A DNA stretch of 64,000 nt from Augochlora pura (GCF_028453695.1 NC_135781.1:28023640-28087639), one strand, 5' to 3'; positions 1 through 11,479 are shown, counted from the stretch's first letter. The notes: a model not told the origin generated them from the letters alone. Program-made: numbers and translations.

Positions 1-543
1 AAGAATCAGTACTCTTTGCTTTCAAATCTCCATGTCATGAGGAAGTATTGTTGCAGAGTAAAGGTTTTATTGTGACGTCTTAAATCACGTAAGGTATATG
101 TGTGTAAACAGAAACACACACACGCACAAAATATAGGGCCTATCTAAATCTTTGGTGATGGAATTTTTGTCTATATTCACATGTAAAATAATGTACAAGT
201 AGATTAAGGTTGAATTACAGGATAGTTCCTGTGTAACGTCATAAAGGAATGCAAACAGAACATTTATCATGTTTAACTGCATCATTTATTTCTGTAGGTC
301 AGCTTATAATAACCAAGAATGCATTTCACATTGTTTAACGACTGACTGACGCTGTAGTATGCATCCATCATAATAGCTTAATACCGTAATCAAATATATA
401 TATAAGAATGGTTTACTAATCAATATCATTTATCTAGCGATAAATACACTGATGAGCATAATTAACTCATCAACATGATAAATTTCTAACAAAAAGAATA
501 ATTGGCATGCAGTATGTAGCAATTTTGTGCATGTGTGTGTAAG
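1..543. other. AT-rich intron sequence of Nedd4 (left edge)
   Basis: No exon is recognisable here. The stretch is AT-rich, has a short CA/CG-type run near 115-130, and ends in a TG-rich tract followed by AG at 542-543, which serves as the acceptor for the first readable Nedd4 exon. Short frames on either strand show no protein-like features. It is inferred to be intron because the next exon opens in phase 0 and lacks a start codon of its own context. Confidence 0.55.
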
Positions 544-693
544 GATGGTGAAGTTCTCCGCGAGGAAGATGAAGATTCGGAAGCAAGAGATTATGAGAAT
601 GAGAATCATAGGGGAGGGGGTATTGGGGATACGTCTTCAGACTCTGGACGTTCTGTTGATCAACGCGGCTACCATAGTGGATATGAAGACCAG
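544..693 (+). CDS. Nedd4: Nedd4 acidic linker exon
   Basis: This 150-nt phase-0 exon encodes 50 residues rich in Glu, Asp, Ser and Gly (EEDEDSEARDYENEN, then a GGG run and a Ser-rich tail ending GYHSGYEDQ). It is flanked by AG at 542-543 and GTACCC at 694. It has no domain and looks like disordered linker before the WW domains. Being an exact multiple of three, it could be skipped without shifting frame, so it is a candidate alternative exon. The donor is weaker than those of the later exons. Confidence 0.7.
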
Positions 694-3303
694 GTACCCA
701 TACATGTAGACATGCTGTTTCCAATGCTTCTGTTTATATTTTTTTTGTATATATTTGTCTATCAAATGGTAATCAATACACATTAAAAAAATGCATTTAT
801 CACAGAATGCACTATTATTTGTTTTCTACATCTGTACAGTATAAAGATTACTAATTATGAACCACGCATTTACGTATGAGAACAAATGCATACGACTTTC
901 ATACTTCACATTTATTTAATTTTACTACCAAAATGTGATTGTTGTGCATGTTCATTCGAAACTGTAAATTTTTGTTTTCTAAATTAGCCTATGTTCTGAT
1001 TTTGTTGAGTTCAATTTTTGTTGTGAAGAATGCTCTCAATGTATTAACAAATTTCAAGATATGGAAAATGTACTTTGTCATATTGCACATTAGCTTGGCA
1101 ACATTGACTCAATTCATTTGTGGTGTAGATGTATCCTTACTCGGATACCAGTGTAATGTTTTATGAAAAGATATTTTGATATTAAATTTACAGAGTGACG
1201 ATAACGTGGACAGTCCAGCTGGTTCTAGACGTTCATCTGAGCAGGCGAGTACGATTATCAATTACAAATTTATTGGTATGTTTATTGACTTGTAAGTGTT
1301 TTCACTTTATTCCAAAGATTGAGAGTCCAAAACCCAACCTTCCTGATTTCATCGCGGAGGGATTACCACCAGGATGGGGTATGCAAACAGCTCCAAATGG
1401 TAGGGTTTTCTTCATTGATCATTATCAGAGGACAACAACATGGATTGATCCCCGAACCGGGCGTCCAAGTTCAATTCCCAATCATATTGCACCATCCACA
1501 ACACCGAGAAGTGATATGGATCAACTTGGGCCTTTGCCTGAAGGATGGGAAGAGAGAGTACACACAGATGGAAGAATATTTTTCATTGATCACAGTATGT
1601 TTATATTTTATACAAAGTTTTCAAAATGTTTGCTTTCACCGCAAGATAATTTTTTTCCTTTCAGATACGAGAACAACTCAATGGGAGGATCCGCGCATGT
1701 CGAATCCACAAATTGCTGGTCCGGTATGTGAAAAATTTGTAATTATAGACTTGAAACTTTGACAGCGAGCATTTTATTGCTTTTACAGGCTGTCCCATAT
1801 TCGAGAGATTACAAACGAAAATACCAGTATCTCAAGTCTCAGCTGATAAAGCCCGTAAGTATGTCCTGGTGCGAAGTGAAAAGATCACTCTATTCGATTA
1901 CTGTTTGTTACATGCCATAAACCATGTTATTCTTTCAGAACAATGTTCCTAGTAAATTCGAAATAAAGGTTTGCCGGAATAATATACTGGAAGATTCTTA
2001 TCGTAGGATTAGTTTCGTTAATAGGGTGGAGATACTAAAAACAAAATTATGGATCGAATTTGAAGGAGAAGTTGGTCTAGATTATGGAGGCCTTGCGCGA
2101 GAATGGTTTTTCTTGTTATCCAAAGAAATGTTCAATCCTTACTACGGGCTGTTTGAATATTCTGCTACGTAAGTGTACACTATGTGATAGGTCATACATA
2201 TCTTCGTTGTATTATTCGCCTGTATTAATTAAAATTAAAATATTTGCAGGGATAACTATACTTTGCAAATTAATCCTTTCTCGGGCGTGTGCAATGAAGG
2301 ACATTTAAATTATTTCAAATTTATCGGCCGTATAGCGGGTATGGCTGTGTATCATGGGAAATTGTTGGATGGTAAATATCGTATTATATGGAAGTATAAA
2401 ATACTTTTTATACAATATGAGATACTAAGAAAACAATTGTCCGATTATAGCCTTTTTCATTCGGCCATTTTATAAGATGATGTTGGGCAAACCTATCGAT
2501 TTAAAAGACATGGAAAGCGTTGATTCCGAGTATTATAATTCGTTGTTATGGATCAAAGAAAACGACCCTAGCGAACTGGAACTCACATTCTGTGTCGACG
2601 AAGAAAGTTTTGGACATACTTCGCAGAGGGAACTCAAGCCGGATGGTGCTAATGTACCGCTAACTGATGAAAACAAAGATGAGTATATAAGTTTAGTTAT
2701 ACAGTGGCGGTTCGTATCGAGAGTTCAAGAGCAGATGAATGCATTTCTGGAGGGATTCAATGCTCTTATTCCACCGACATTGGTCAAAATATTTGACGAG
2801 CATGAATTGGAGTTGCTAATGTGCGGTATTCAGCACATTGACGTGAAAGACTGGAAACAAAATACTTTGTACAAAGGGGATTACCATGCTAATCACATAG
2901 TCGTTCAATGGTTCTGGCGAGTAGTGCTTTCATTTAGCAACGAAATGCGCTCTAGACTTTTGCAGTTTGTTACTGGCACTTCGCGTGTACCAATGAACGG
3001 TTTTAAAGAGATTTATGGTAGCAACGGACCACAATTATTCACAATTGAGAAATGGGGTACACCGGATAACTATCCGAGAGCTCATACTTGGTAAGTATAC
3101 GAATTTGTATTAAATTTTTTCTTGTGTTGAGCTCTGTACGATCAGACTAAAAAATTGTAACAGCGTTACCGTTAGCTAATATCGAATATTGTTTTTTTAG
3201 CTTTAATCGCATTGACCTTCCTCCTTACGAAAGTTATCAACAACTCAGGGAAAAGTTAATAAAAGCAATCGAAGGTTCACAAGGGTTTGCTGGAGTGGAT
3301 TAG
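544..3303 (+). CDS. Nedd4: E3 ubiquitin-protein ligase Nedd4, C-terminal half (5' end outside window)
   Basis: HECT-type E3 ligase: takes ubiquitin from an E2 onto a catalytic Cys and transfers it to membrane-associated substrates recruited by WW domains binding PPxY motifs. I read nine exons: 544-693, 1194-1244, 1318-1594, 1665-1723, 1789-1854, 1939-2168, 2250-2371, 2451-3090, 3201-3303. Their phases join without a break to give 565 residues and TAG at 3301. Residues 1-80 are an acidic/Ser linker; WW domains lie near 83-113 (GLPPGW...TTTWIDPR) and 140-170 (LPEGW...TTQWEDPR); HECT runs from about 202 to 565, with GLDYGGLAREW in the N-lobe and the catalytic Cys at fragment residue 532 (HTCFNR). 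The C-terminus IEGSQGFAGVD is typical of Nedd4. LLDAFFIRPFYKMML matches the insect form. No frameshift or missing key residue is seen. The C2 domain and any earlier WW domain must lie upstream of the window. Confidence 0.95.
1194..1244 (+). CDS. Nedd4: Nedd4 17-codon micro-exon followed by a GC-AG intron
   Basis: A 51-nt phase-0 exon (SDDNVDSPAGSRRSSEQ) lies between TTTACAG (ending 1193) and CAG|GCGAGT at 1245. The donor is GC rather than GT; the surrounding bases (CAG before, GAGT after) are the strong context that GC donors need. The following intron is only 73 nt and ends in CCAAAG at 1317. The peptide continues the Ser-rich linker and contains an RRSS run that could be phosphorylated. Like the preceding exon it can be skipped in frame. 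Confidence 0.65.
1318..1723 (+). CDS. Nedd4: Nedd4 exons encoding the last two WW domains
   Basis: Exon 1318-1594 carries one complete WW domain (Trp pair in GLPPGWG and TTTWIDP) and the first two strands of a second (LPEGWEERVHTDGRIFFIDH). A 70-nt intron (1595-1664) then splits the Asn codon after FIDH, and exon 1665-1723 completes the domain with TRTTQWEDPR. WW domains bind PPxY peptides through the second Trp and an aromatic face, both present. The second domain's EERVHTDGR...FIDHNTRTTQWEDPR is highly typical of Nedd4 proteins. Confidence 0.93.
1939..3090 (+). CDS. Nedd4: Nedd4 HECT domain, N-lobe and most of C-lobe
   Basis: Exons 1939-2168, 2250-2371 and 2451-3090 encode the HECT domain up to the codon before completion of the catalytic Cys. 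Landmarks in order: KLWIEFEGEVGLDYGGLAREWF, LSKEMFNPYYGLFEYS, FIGRIAGMAVYHGKLLDAFFIRPFYK, DLKDMESVDSEYYNSLLWI, IFDEHELELLMCG (near the N-lobe/C-lobe region), NEMRSRLLQFVTGTSRVP, and FTIEKWGTP. Length and order match the family. Introns are short (81 and 79 nt); the second ends in TTATAG with a weak pyrimidine tract, yet the reading frame across it is unambiguous. Confidence 0.95.
3201..3303 (+). CDS. Nedd4: Nedd4 terminal exon completing the catalytic Cys codon
   Basis: The preceding exon ends ...CATACTTG and this exon begins CTTTAATCGC, so the catalytic cysteine codon is TG|C across a 110-nt intron (3091-3200). The remaining 33 residues finish the C-lobe (FNRIDLPPYESYQQL... to GFAGVD) and end in TAG. 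Accurate splicing here is therefore needed to produce the active-site residue itself. Confidence 0.93.
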
Positions 3304-3339
3304 CACGAGATACCCCTTTTTATGATGATATCTGTAATA

Positions 3340-3475
3340 TAATACACACACAAACACAAGCGCATATGTTTATATATTTATACATATGTGTATATATATG
3401 CATATGTATATATATAGATATACATATATGGACATATATATCTATATACATATATATGTATACTGTATACTGTCT
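3340..3475. repeat. CA/TA low-complexity tract
   Basis: A run of CACACA followed by about 110 bp of alternating TATA, CATATG and TACATA units. It is an AT-rich purine-pyrimidine alternating tract inside the putative Nedd4 3' UTR and is internally self-complementary, so it could fold in RNA. Confidence 0.85.
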
Positions 3476-5189
3476 AATATGATTAACTATTTAACAGGAT
3501 TAACATTTTTCTGCACTCCAAAGGACTTAGGTGTCTCGTGACTGCTAGTTACATCATTAAGACAAATCAATGAAAAGGTGTGTTTAAATATTACATAACT
3601 GTTACCAATAATTCAAAAGAACCTTATGCAATATGCACTTTTAAAAAATTGTAATAATATATTTAACAGAAAAGTTTACAAGTAATTTCGAATGCTGTCT
3701 GAGCAATTGATTAATTACGATTTATTGACTTGTTCACTTTTTAAATGTAATCGCATATTTTTGATTATTACACTTTCAAATGATTTTTTGAGGAAACATT
3801 TCGGTTGTCATAATAGAAGAATAATATTCTGATTTTAATTGTAAATAACTTTAAGCTAATGATTGATATAATTGCTTGTTCTGATTTGTTGACTGTGCGA
3901 AAAAGATGTTACCGAATGGATATACGGACAGTACCTATAAGTTCAGAAAACTTAAAGAATGGAATATTATTCAAAATTATAAAGCATTTAAAAAAACTGA
4001 TAATAAGGACAGGAAATTCTAAAAACAAAACTTAGGAGTTTAGCTTGTATACAATGATGTTATGTAATTTTAAAAAATGTTAACGTATTAACACTTGAAC
4101 TTCGACTGTACATTTTCATTGTCCGAAACGCAAGCCATTGACTCTGAAGAGCTCCCACATTAAAGTTGAGTTCGTCTTTTTCGATGTTTTGTAACACAAT
4201 GTACAGTAGAAGACCTATATTTTTCTCTTTAAGTTATAACACAAACAAAATTTTACTTTCTTTCGCATAAAACTATAGTTAAATACTTGATTAAGAAATT
4301 ATTCTGTAGATCTTCTATTACGGTAATAGAGTCGAGGGAATGCATTGTACCAATATAAAAGAGAAATATGCTGACAAAAATCAAAGGGAGAAGAAGATTC
4401 TAAAAGAAATGCATAATGCTATTAGAAAGTATGACAAGAAGAATTATAGTCAGTGTGTTACACATATTTTGTTGTATTTTCGACCGATCGATTTATTTAA
4501 AAACCAAAAAAAGACGTTGTTTAATTTTAGAGAATATACAGGAATTTGATAGGAAACGTAGAAATTCTTTATCGCGACAGACGTATCTGTTACACGATTT
4601 ATTTGACTCGGACATAGGACAGTGTTCTTCTTGTACATTCTTCTAAGGACGTCTGGTGACTATTACATTTTGATTAGATCATTGTATATGTATAGTATTA
4701 AGTAAGATGAAAAGATAAATATAAAATTGCTTGAACGATGAAATTCAACTATTTGTACATTTTGACAATATGTGAACAAAAACATAGGATATATTCGATT
4801 GTGTTATCAGAAGTTCTATTCGATGCATAAAGTTAATTGATTGCAAAACGCCGCGATTAAACGTGACCTTGTAAATGCCTACTTTATACGATACGGTATT
4901 TCCTTGTTAGCGTCGCGTAATCCGATGAAATGCTATTTCGTATCGGCTGGCAACTTCTCCGTAGCATCTCGTGGCCGGGGGATGAAGAGTATGAAAGAAG
5001 TATGCGTTGAATGCGGTCAACGCACGGGGATGATGCGGACGAAAACGGGACGTTAACAAGGATATACCGTAATAGCTATTCCAAGAATGTAATCAACATT
5101 CTAGAAGGTGTTTAGCACTCGAAGCTAACGAAACATTCCATCCTGTTTGTACAGCTTATTTTATTGTAAACAGATACGTCCTGTTAGAT

Positions 5190-5195
5190 AATAAA
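5190..5195 (+). promoter_or_regulatory. Polyadenylation signal AATAAA
   Basis: Canonical AATAAA followed about 20-50 bp later by a GT-rich stretch (around 5217-5245: TTTGGTGG, TCTGGTTGC, TTTCGTG). The arrangement fits a cleavage site near 5205-5215 for the upstream Nedd4 transcript. Further AATAAA copies at about 5735 and 5956 are possible alternatives. Confidence 0.5.
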
Positions 5196-5215
5196 TATTA
5201 TTATTATAACAGAAA

Positions 5216-6270
5216 TTTGGTGGCCTTAAATCTGGTTGCTTCGAATTTCGTGTATTTCACGTTTTATTATGGTGTACATATACATACATACATGCATACA
5301 TACATATTATACATATAATACGTGTATCTGTAAACGGATATCTGCTAGACGGAGAAGTGGTCTCAAACTTTTAGTATTTGTCCTTACGAGCACGTTAAGG
5401 GTTTTTAATCTATCTTCTAATATTAAAGCAAAACTGTAGTCACCTTCGTTAATCAGGTTGTCGGATCTACATATACAGTTTCGATGAACCGCTCGTTTTA
5501 ATCTCGTTTACTAGCTCGGATAACGAATTTATTGCGATTGTATTTATTACGCACGTTGAAACACCTTGCAAGATTTTATAAGTAAAAGAAGTAAGTTGAA
5601 AGGAGAGAACGACTTAACTTCCTCGTAAGATTATTTAATCTTGTGTACACACAATGGATTTGTCTACTTACAAACACGTGTGCGTGACTCGATTATGCTA
5701 CGATTCACTTCCACCCGATCGCTATGTAAATAAAATAAAGGACACACGCGAACCTTGTAATATACCGATTACAGGAACGACAGCATTTTTAAGGAACGCG
5801 TACTTACTATGCAATTAAAACTATTTACTAATGAACAAACTCGACGAAGTTTCGCATCTTAACGTTTAAGTACCAAGTACTAACATTATGATTAAAAAAT
5901 TCAGAATCATTGAATGTTCTTGTACGAGCCTGTGGCAAACGAGACTATACATGCAAATAAATTCTATCACGAAGCGTATCGACTTTTGTTTTTAATAAAA
6001 CATTTTTTCACAACAGTAGCTAAGTTCGAGTTGAATCCAGTGACCTAGAATATTGCGACCTCCACGCGATCGTTAGTAAAATAAATAAAGGCAAGCCGAT
6101 CGATTTTAGTTATTTTATCAGATAGCTAAAATACAGTGAGTCATTAAGATGACGAATGTGCTATTACAATTTGTTCTCTGAAACGGAAACTACTTATGAC
6201 TCAATAATATGTGTACGAAGAAAAAATAAGAGATACGAGCTAATAATGTTGCTTGGCTGGAATCGCATGA
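5216..6270. other. AT-rich intergenic DNA downstream of Nedd4
   Basis: No gene is visible. The stretch has a CATA-type short repeat near 5278-5320, several AATAAA copies and long T or A runs. Its composition is that of the Nedd4 locus and it ends where the sequence turns sharply GC/CpG-rich near 6270. Confidence 0.6.
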
Positions 6271-6508
6271 AAATTGACTCGGCCGACGCAGGTGTGATTC
6301 AATGAACCCGTCGCATCGTCATCGACCGTTCAAATATTCCCGGTAATACGAGAGGGAAACAGAACGGTTCAGGGGGGCGCCGGCAGATGGCGGTGGCCGC
6401 GAGCACATCCGCAGAATCAAAAAAGACAGCTGGGAAGTGTAACATCACACATCGATTCGACGGCCCTGGCGAGCCCGAAAAATTCTCTGTAATTCCGCGT
6501 TTTGTTGG

Positions 6509-6730
6509 TTGCGGCCCGCGTCCCCGAGAAAGAAAACACGGCCCGTTGCACGCCAGAGACCGAGCCGTGTGTGCCTTGCCGGAGAAAGTGACTGTTCTCA
6601 ATGTGCCGATACGAAACGTGACTGTTGGTTATGCGGTTCCTGTCACGAACACCAGCCCTCGTTCAACCCCCGTTACACGACGACTGCGACCACCTACGAG
6701 GAAAACTGCCGCGGAGTTCACTGCATTGCG
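6509..6730 (+). other. Unassigned Cys-rich open frame ending at a consensus splice donor
   Basis: I do not recognise this protein and am not sure it is one. The frame runs 74 codons into GCG|GTGAGT at 6731, a near-perfect 5' splice site. Its last 50 residues hold closely spaced cysteines (CLAGESDCSQC, DCWLCGSC, then ENCRGVHC), a spacing that could suit a disulphide-rich secreted or zinc-binding module. Against it: there is no in-frame ATG with good context, no clear acceptor, and another frame is also open over the same interval, as is common in this CpG-rich DNA. No partner exon was found downstream. Confidence 0.15.
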
Positions 6731-9540
6731 GTGAGTACCACCAGTTTTTCCTTTCCTCCATCGTTTTACTCCGTTGCAACAATCATTTGGCCGAGTTGCT
6801 TTCATTTTTCTATGTATAACGCGATTCGATACACAAAGCAGCGGGGTTCATTACCCTCTGCGATCAACGATATATCTTGCAGTACGCGCTGCCGAATTTC
6901 ACATTCCATGCATGCCTATTCTGTCTTATTTTTTTGGAGGACGCCGGTTTTCGAATAGCCTCGATATATTCCAGGCAAAAAGCCGTAAGCAATTTCGTGG
7001 CTCTTCGGGGTTAGACGTACTTTTACACGCGCTGACTCTCGACCATATTTGTGTCGTGTACACGCGATACGGACGTATTATCGGTAGTAGTGGTAGTAGT
7101 AGCAGTAGTGGTAGTTTTACTAGCGTTTTTGAGAGCACTTTTTCCAGAAAATACAGGCAATCGTGGTCCTCGTAAGGCTCGTTTCCAGTTGGATCTTGAG
7201 TGATTTACAGCCGTGGCACGAGGGTAACGCAGGAACGGACCATACCACCGAGTTTTCATTCATTCGACACGGGGGTCGAACTACGAAAATTCTAATGGAA
7301 ACGCCTCCGACCCGCACTCTCGCTAATTTCTCCCTGCGAGCTTGCGTGTCGCGTTTACCCTGCAATTAAATTCCTGTCCGTTCGCAGCCGCTTGGCATTG
7401 AATTTTCCGGCACGTACGGCTGCATCAAATATTTCTGCGGCCGCGCTGTATCGCACGTATATTCTCGAAACGATGACTACTTGACCGTTGACACTGGTCG
7501 CGAATCGTTCCGAAGATTAAAGTGTATCGCAATTTTGTCGTCCCGTCTCTTTAAAGTCCTGTCGAGAAGCGAACGGTTTGTTCTGCTTTTAACCTGTTAA
7601 CAGGCAGAACGTGTCCTTTAATCGTCGGCGTCTGTTGATACACCAGTGTCGTTAGCTAATCCTTCGATGATAGTGCCTCGGCCAATTTCGACATGTCGTT
7701 GAAAATGTGATTAACTATTTGCATTACGTCGTATAAAGAAGCCGTGGCAGTCGCGTCATCGCCTCGAAAGGGTTAAAAAAGTAAACAGGGAGCAAAGAGG
7801 GTAAATTAAATACGACGGATGAATTGACTCGTCTACCCCTATTAATGGGTTAACGGGACGATATCTAATAGAGATTGGCGCAGGGTAATCAAGGAAGGGT
7901 CCTCGTTACTTCGGCTCCTCCTTCGGGTGCCTGATCGCAGAATAATTCGATCTAAGGAGTAAGAACTAATCGATCAATGGAGATAACGATTACCGATCGC
8001 GAAATCGAATCCACACCCCGGGAACCTAGTCCTCGTTTTGTTTGCGCAACGTGGCCGTAAACAATAAACGCCGGCAGAAAATAGACGCGTCCGGCGTGCA
8101 CGGGGTGCGTCGAACTCGCTTTTCCTCTCTCGCCTCCTCCCGCGCCTCCTCTGGCGTCCTCTCGCGTCCTCTCGCCGCCTCTCGTTTTCTCCCCTGTCGT
8201 CCCGCCACCCCTATCCGTGCCGCATATCACGTTCCTGTACCAAGGATATTTGTAATCGATCCGAACGATCTGAAGGTAAATCCCGGTCATTGTCGTCCCG
8301 ATACATAGGCCCGAGCGATACCAAACGAAATAAGCACAATTGTTCGAGATATCGGATAACTGGGAGCCGTACGGACGATCGGATTCGAAGCGGTCCGAGG
8401 CGAGCCGGTTTGTAGCGTCGTTCGTTTCGGCAGCAGCCTGCGATTTTTCCGCGAACACCGAGCAAACTCGTCCAAGAATGTTACCCCGCGTGCTTTTTAT
8501 TTTATCTATCGATTGCGACAACGTCTGGGAAGAAACCTGGCCGTGTCGCGATCGCAGGGGGTAGAAACGCGCCGATGCGCTCCGTAAAGCGGCAAACTTT
8601 CTCGGTTGCGATTCTACCGCGAATAGTCAGAATTTTCAGAACTCGGACGTATGTCTATAGGGTCGTTAGTGGCTTCTCGTAATTTTGTCATAATCGAGCC
8701 CTCGTTTAACGCCGATACGGTTTACGTGCTCGGCGGGCAGAAACGTCTTCTCGGTTGATCAGAGCCGATGCGAGCTGACGCGAGCAGCGTGGTCGTTACT
8801 CGGCGATTGTTCTCCTCGCATCCTCCAGAATATTTATCAAGCCGCCGCGGAAGCCACGGGAACAATCGTAACCCTGCGCCGCAGCCAGGATCTTTAATAA
8901 TGGGAACGCGATGCAGGGCCGTATCGATTTTGGGGCGCAAGCTGCGGTGCAAGCCATTTACGGACCGGTACCGATGGAGATTAATGGAAAGTCGCTAGCT
9001 CGCATCGGCTTGTCGAACGTCCGTCGAACCGCCTTCCCAGCCTCGTTTACTTTCGCGTACTCGAATCGTTCGCCTTCGTTGCGAGTTTTCCATGCATTCC
9101 CGATAACGGACTGCCACTCCGCGTATTTCGATATCCTCGATCCGGCGGAAGGTAACTCCTACCCGGCTTCGGTCACGATCTCGCCGGTTCGGCCGGCTCG
9201 CATTTCCTTCTACTTATCCCGAAAGTCACGGACGGCCGCGCGTCGTCTCGCGACGTATTTCCGCAAAATTAACGCGACGCTGTTTCGAAGTGTATCACCG
9301 CGACTCCCGCGAAACACGTGCCGCCCGTTTCCCTCGGCGCGGCTACACCTCCCGCGATAATTGCGCGCTTAACGGGGATAGTCGCACCGATCGCGGCCTT
9401 TGAAAACAGGCTCTCGATTCCACCGGTTTCATTCTTAGAAATCTAGTAATCCGATAATACAGGAGAACGGCGGAAATAAAACAACAAGAGGAACGAGGAA
9501 GTCTCTTAATAAATCTAGTTCAGTTCTCTCACTCGCTAGA
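6731..9540. other. GC/CpG-rich intergenic DNA
   Basis: No supported gene. Long open frames on both strands here overlap each other in several phases, lack splice structure and have no domain-like sequence, so I treat them as chance. Local features are the triplet tract near 7.1 kb, a perfect 12-bp palindrome CCTGTTAACAGG near 7593, and a pyrimidine-rich block with repeated CGTCCTCTCG-like units at about 8130-8190. Confidence 0.5.
7084..7114. repeat. (GTA/GTG)n trinucleotide tract
   Basis: Imperfect run of GTA, GTG and GCA triplets, about 31 bp. No coding context. Confidence 0.8.
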
Positions 9541-10330
9541 TCTTTTTTCGTACTTCGTACACCGCTTTTAATACCTTCGATACCATCGCTATTTCTTCTT
9601 CCCCCTTTCCATGACCCTTCACCTTCTTCTCCCCTATCCTTTAGTTATCTTTTTTTGTACCACCCCTTTGTACTATTTTTCAGATTCGTGCTCCTACTTT
9701 TAATTATTATTATTTATTGGTAAACGGACCGGATGCCCTTTCTATGCAGAATGGTTTAATCAGAGAGAAATTGTTGCGATACGATCCTGTATTTTTATGT
9801 CATTCGTTCCATTATTGCCATTTCATTTAGTCTTCTTTTTATCACATATTTCTTTCTTATCCCAGCGAGACATTTGAGAAATTTACATTTGTCTATGCTG
9901 ACCCGGTAAACAGAATTTTCAGTTTGGCTTTCTTTCAAAAAACCGTATTCAAAATTATCTATGAATAGTACATTTTGTTTTTTTTCTGCAGTCTTTTGTT
10001 CCTTGTTCTAACCGAGCAGATGACTCTATATTATGAATAAACCTGCGAAGGTGGTCGAAATGAGCAGTTGCACCGTTTTTGTTCGAAGGTTGTCGAAATT
10101 ATAAAGATTACAATAAAAATGGCGAAAGATCTAACGAGATATAAGAAATATTGTTACAAAGACGTAAAAGCGTTGGTTACTTTCAGAGCTCGATAGGTCT
10201 AGCGTTCATTGTAACATGGGGAGCTCTCCCGTCGGTCAAACAAACAAACTATTATTACTATAAGATGCGTCTTCGAGGGATCGCGTCGGCGAGTTACGTG
10301 GCGCAGCCGTCATAGGTTCTCGAAGAACGG
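9541..10330. other. AT-rich island, pyrimidine-biased
   Basis: About 800 bp of AT-rich sequence inside GC-rich flanks. The first half of the + strand is strongly C/T-biased (many CTTCTTC, TTTTTT runs). No inverted repeats or protein-like frame were found; I see no identifiable element. Confidence 0.5.
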
Positions 10331-10950
10331 CGCTCCGGTATAGGGCGGCTTCGATTACGTGGAAACGTCCAAATGGTCATTCGCGTCGCAATTCCGCGAC
10401 CGGCGCTGTCGTGCCAGAAGTCTTACCCGGAGAGCTCGCCACGATTTCTTTGTCTTGTTCCATTCCGTTTCACTTTGGACCCGCACGATACCCGATGCTC
10501 CCGGTCAATACGTTTACCGGTCAATCGTTATCGATTTTCCGTTTGCACGGCTCCCTTTGTACGCCGCGTTCTCGCATCAGTGATTCACCATCGCTACGGC
10601 ACGATAACAATATTTTGTCGACCGATAACGCGATCTTCCCGGACAAAGGGGAGAGCGCGGCGGAGCAGAGGGCGGGGTGGCAGGAAGGCAGAGAGGCAGG
10701 GGGGTTGCGGGGCCCGGGGTTGAGTGGGGAGAGGGGAACGAGGGGGGCGACCGGGAGGTGGTGGCCGACCACCTCAAGCCGTTTGTTCTCGATCTCTTCT
10801 TCGCAGGGTTGTTTCGTGTTTCTTCGATGTTCCATCGAGTTTAAAGGGATAAAATTCCGAGCGTTCGATTCCCCTCCGTTCATCCCCTGGCCGCCCTCCC
10901 CTTCCGCCCCTATGTCGCTATCAGATTATCGTCTCGATTCCGTCGAGAAA

Positions 10951-10977
10951 CGCTCGCGCGCGCGCGCGCGGGCGCGC
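10951..10977. repeat. (CG)n run
   Basis: About 27 bp of nearly pure CG alternation with one GG break; potential Z-DNA. Confidence 0.85.
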
Positions 10978-11444
10978 CTCTTTCCACGCCGACGTGTATT
11001 CGGAGTGAATCGCGGTAAAATACGTTACCCCGAATCGTAACCGAAAATATAATAACGATACTCGCAAATAACCCCCCCCACACCGAGCATCGAACTTTCT
11101 CCTAGCGGCCGCGCGTTGTACTCCCCCCCCCCCCTCGGTTCGAGGCGGTGAGACCGTAATAATGGAACACCGGCCGATATATCGTAGCAAAAAGACAGCG
11201 GAGTGGTGTATAAAAAAAGAACTTATCGCGACAATAACGGTTTTTTCCCCGTAGCTAGGGTTCTACGTGAAACCGTTCGGGAGCCGTCCGTAAAAAGCTT
11301 GGATCCATTCAGATGCGTGGCGAGAGGGGGTCGCGCTGCGGAGGCGGACCGATTCGTGAAACTGCCGGAGCCGTTAACCGACTGCCGGGAGAAAATTCTT
11401 TTTGTCGCGAGAAAAAGTTTGTCCGGCGAAGGGTGAACACGAAC

Positions 11445-11454
11445 GAGAGAGAAG

Positions 11455-11479
<25 letters not shown>
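11445..11479. repeat. (GA)n microsatellite
   Basis: GA run of about 35 bp with one AAGG interruption. Confidence 0.9.

Larger units (their letters stand above)
3304..5215 (+). other. Nedd4: Nedd4 3' UTR (putative)
   Basis: AT-rich DNA without a protein-like frame follows the stop codon. It opens with a CA/TA microsatellite (about 3340-3475) and contains many ATTTA-like and T-rich stretches. I found no canonical AATAAA before 5190. The extent rests on that signal and its GT-rich downstream context; variant signals used earlier would shorten it. Confidence 0.5.

Noticed and set aside
1319..1762. Alternative open frame overlapping the Nedd4 WW exons
   Set aside because: It is a shifted-frame shadow; the true frame contains both WW domains and joins correctly to the HECT exons.
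7952..8521. 189-codon open frame on the - strand
   Set aside because: Middle part is a Gly/Arg/Glu run from a tandem CGTCCTCTCG-like repeat; no coding evidence beyond absence of stops.
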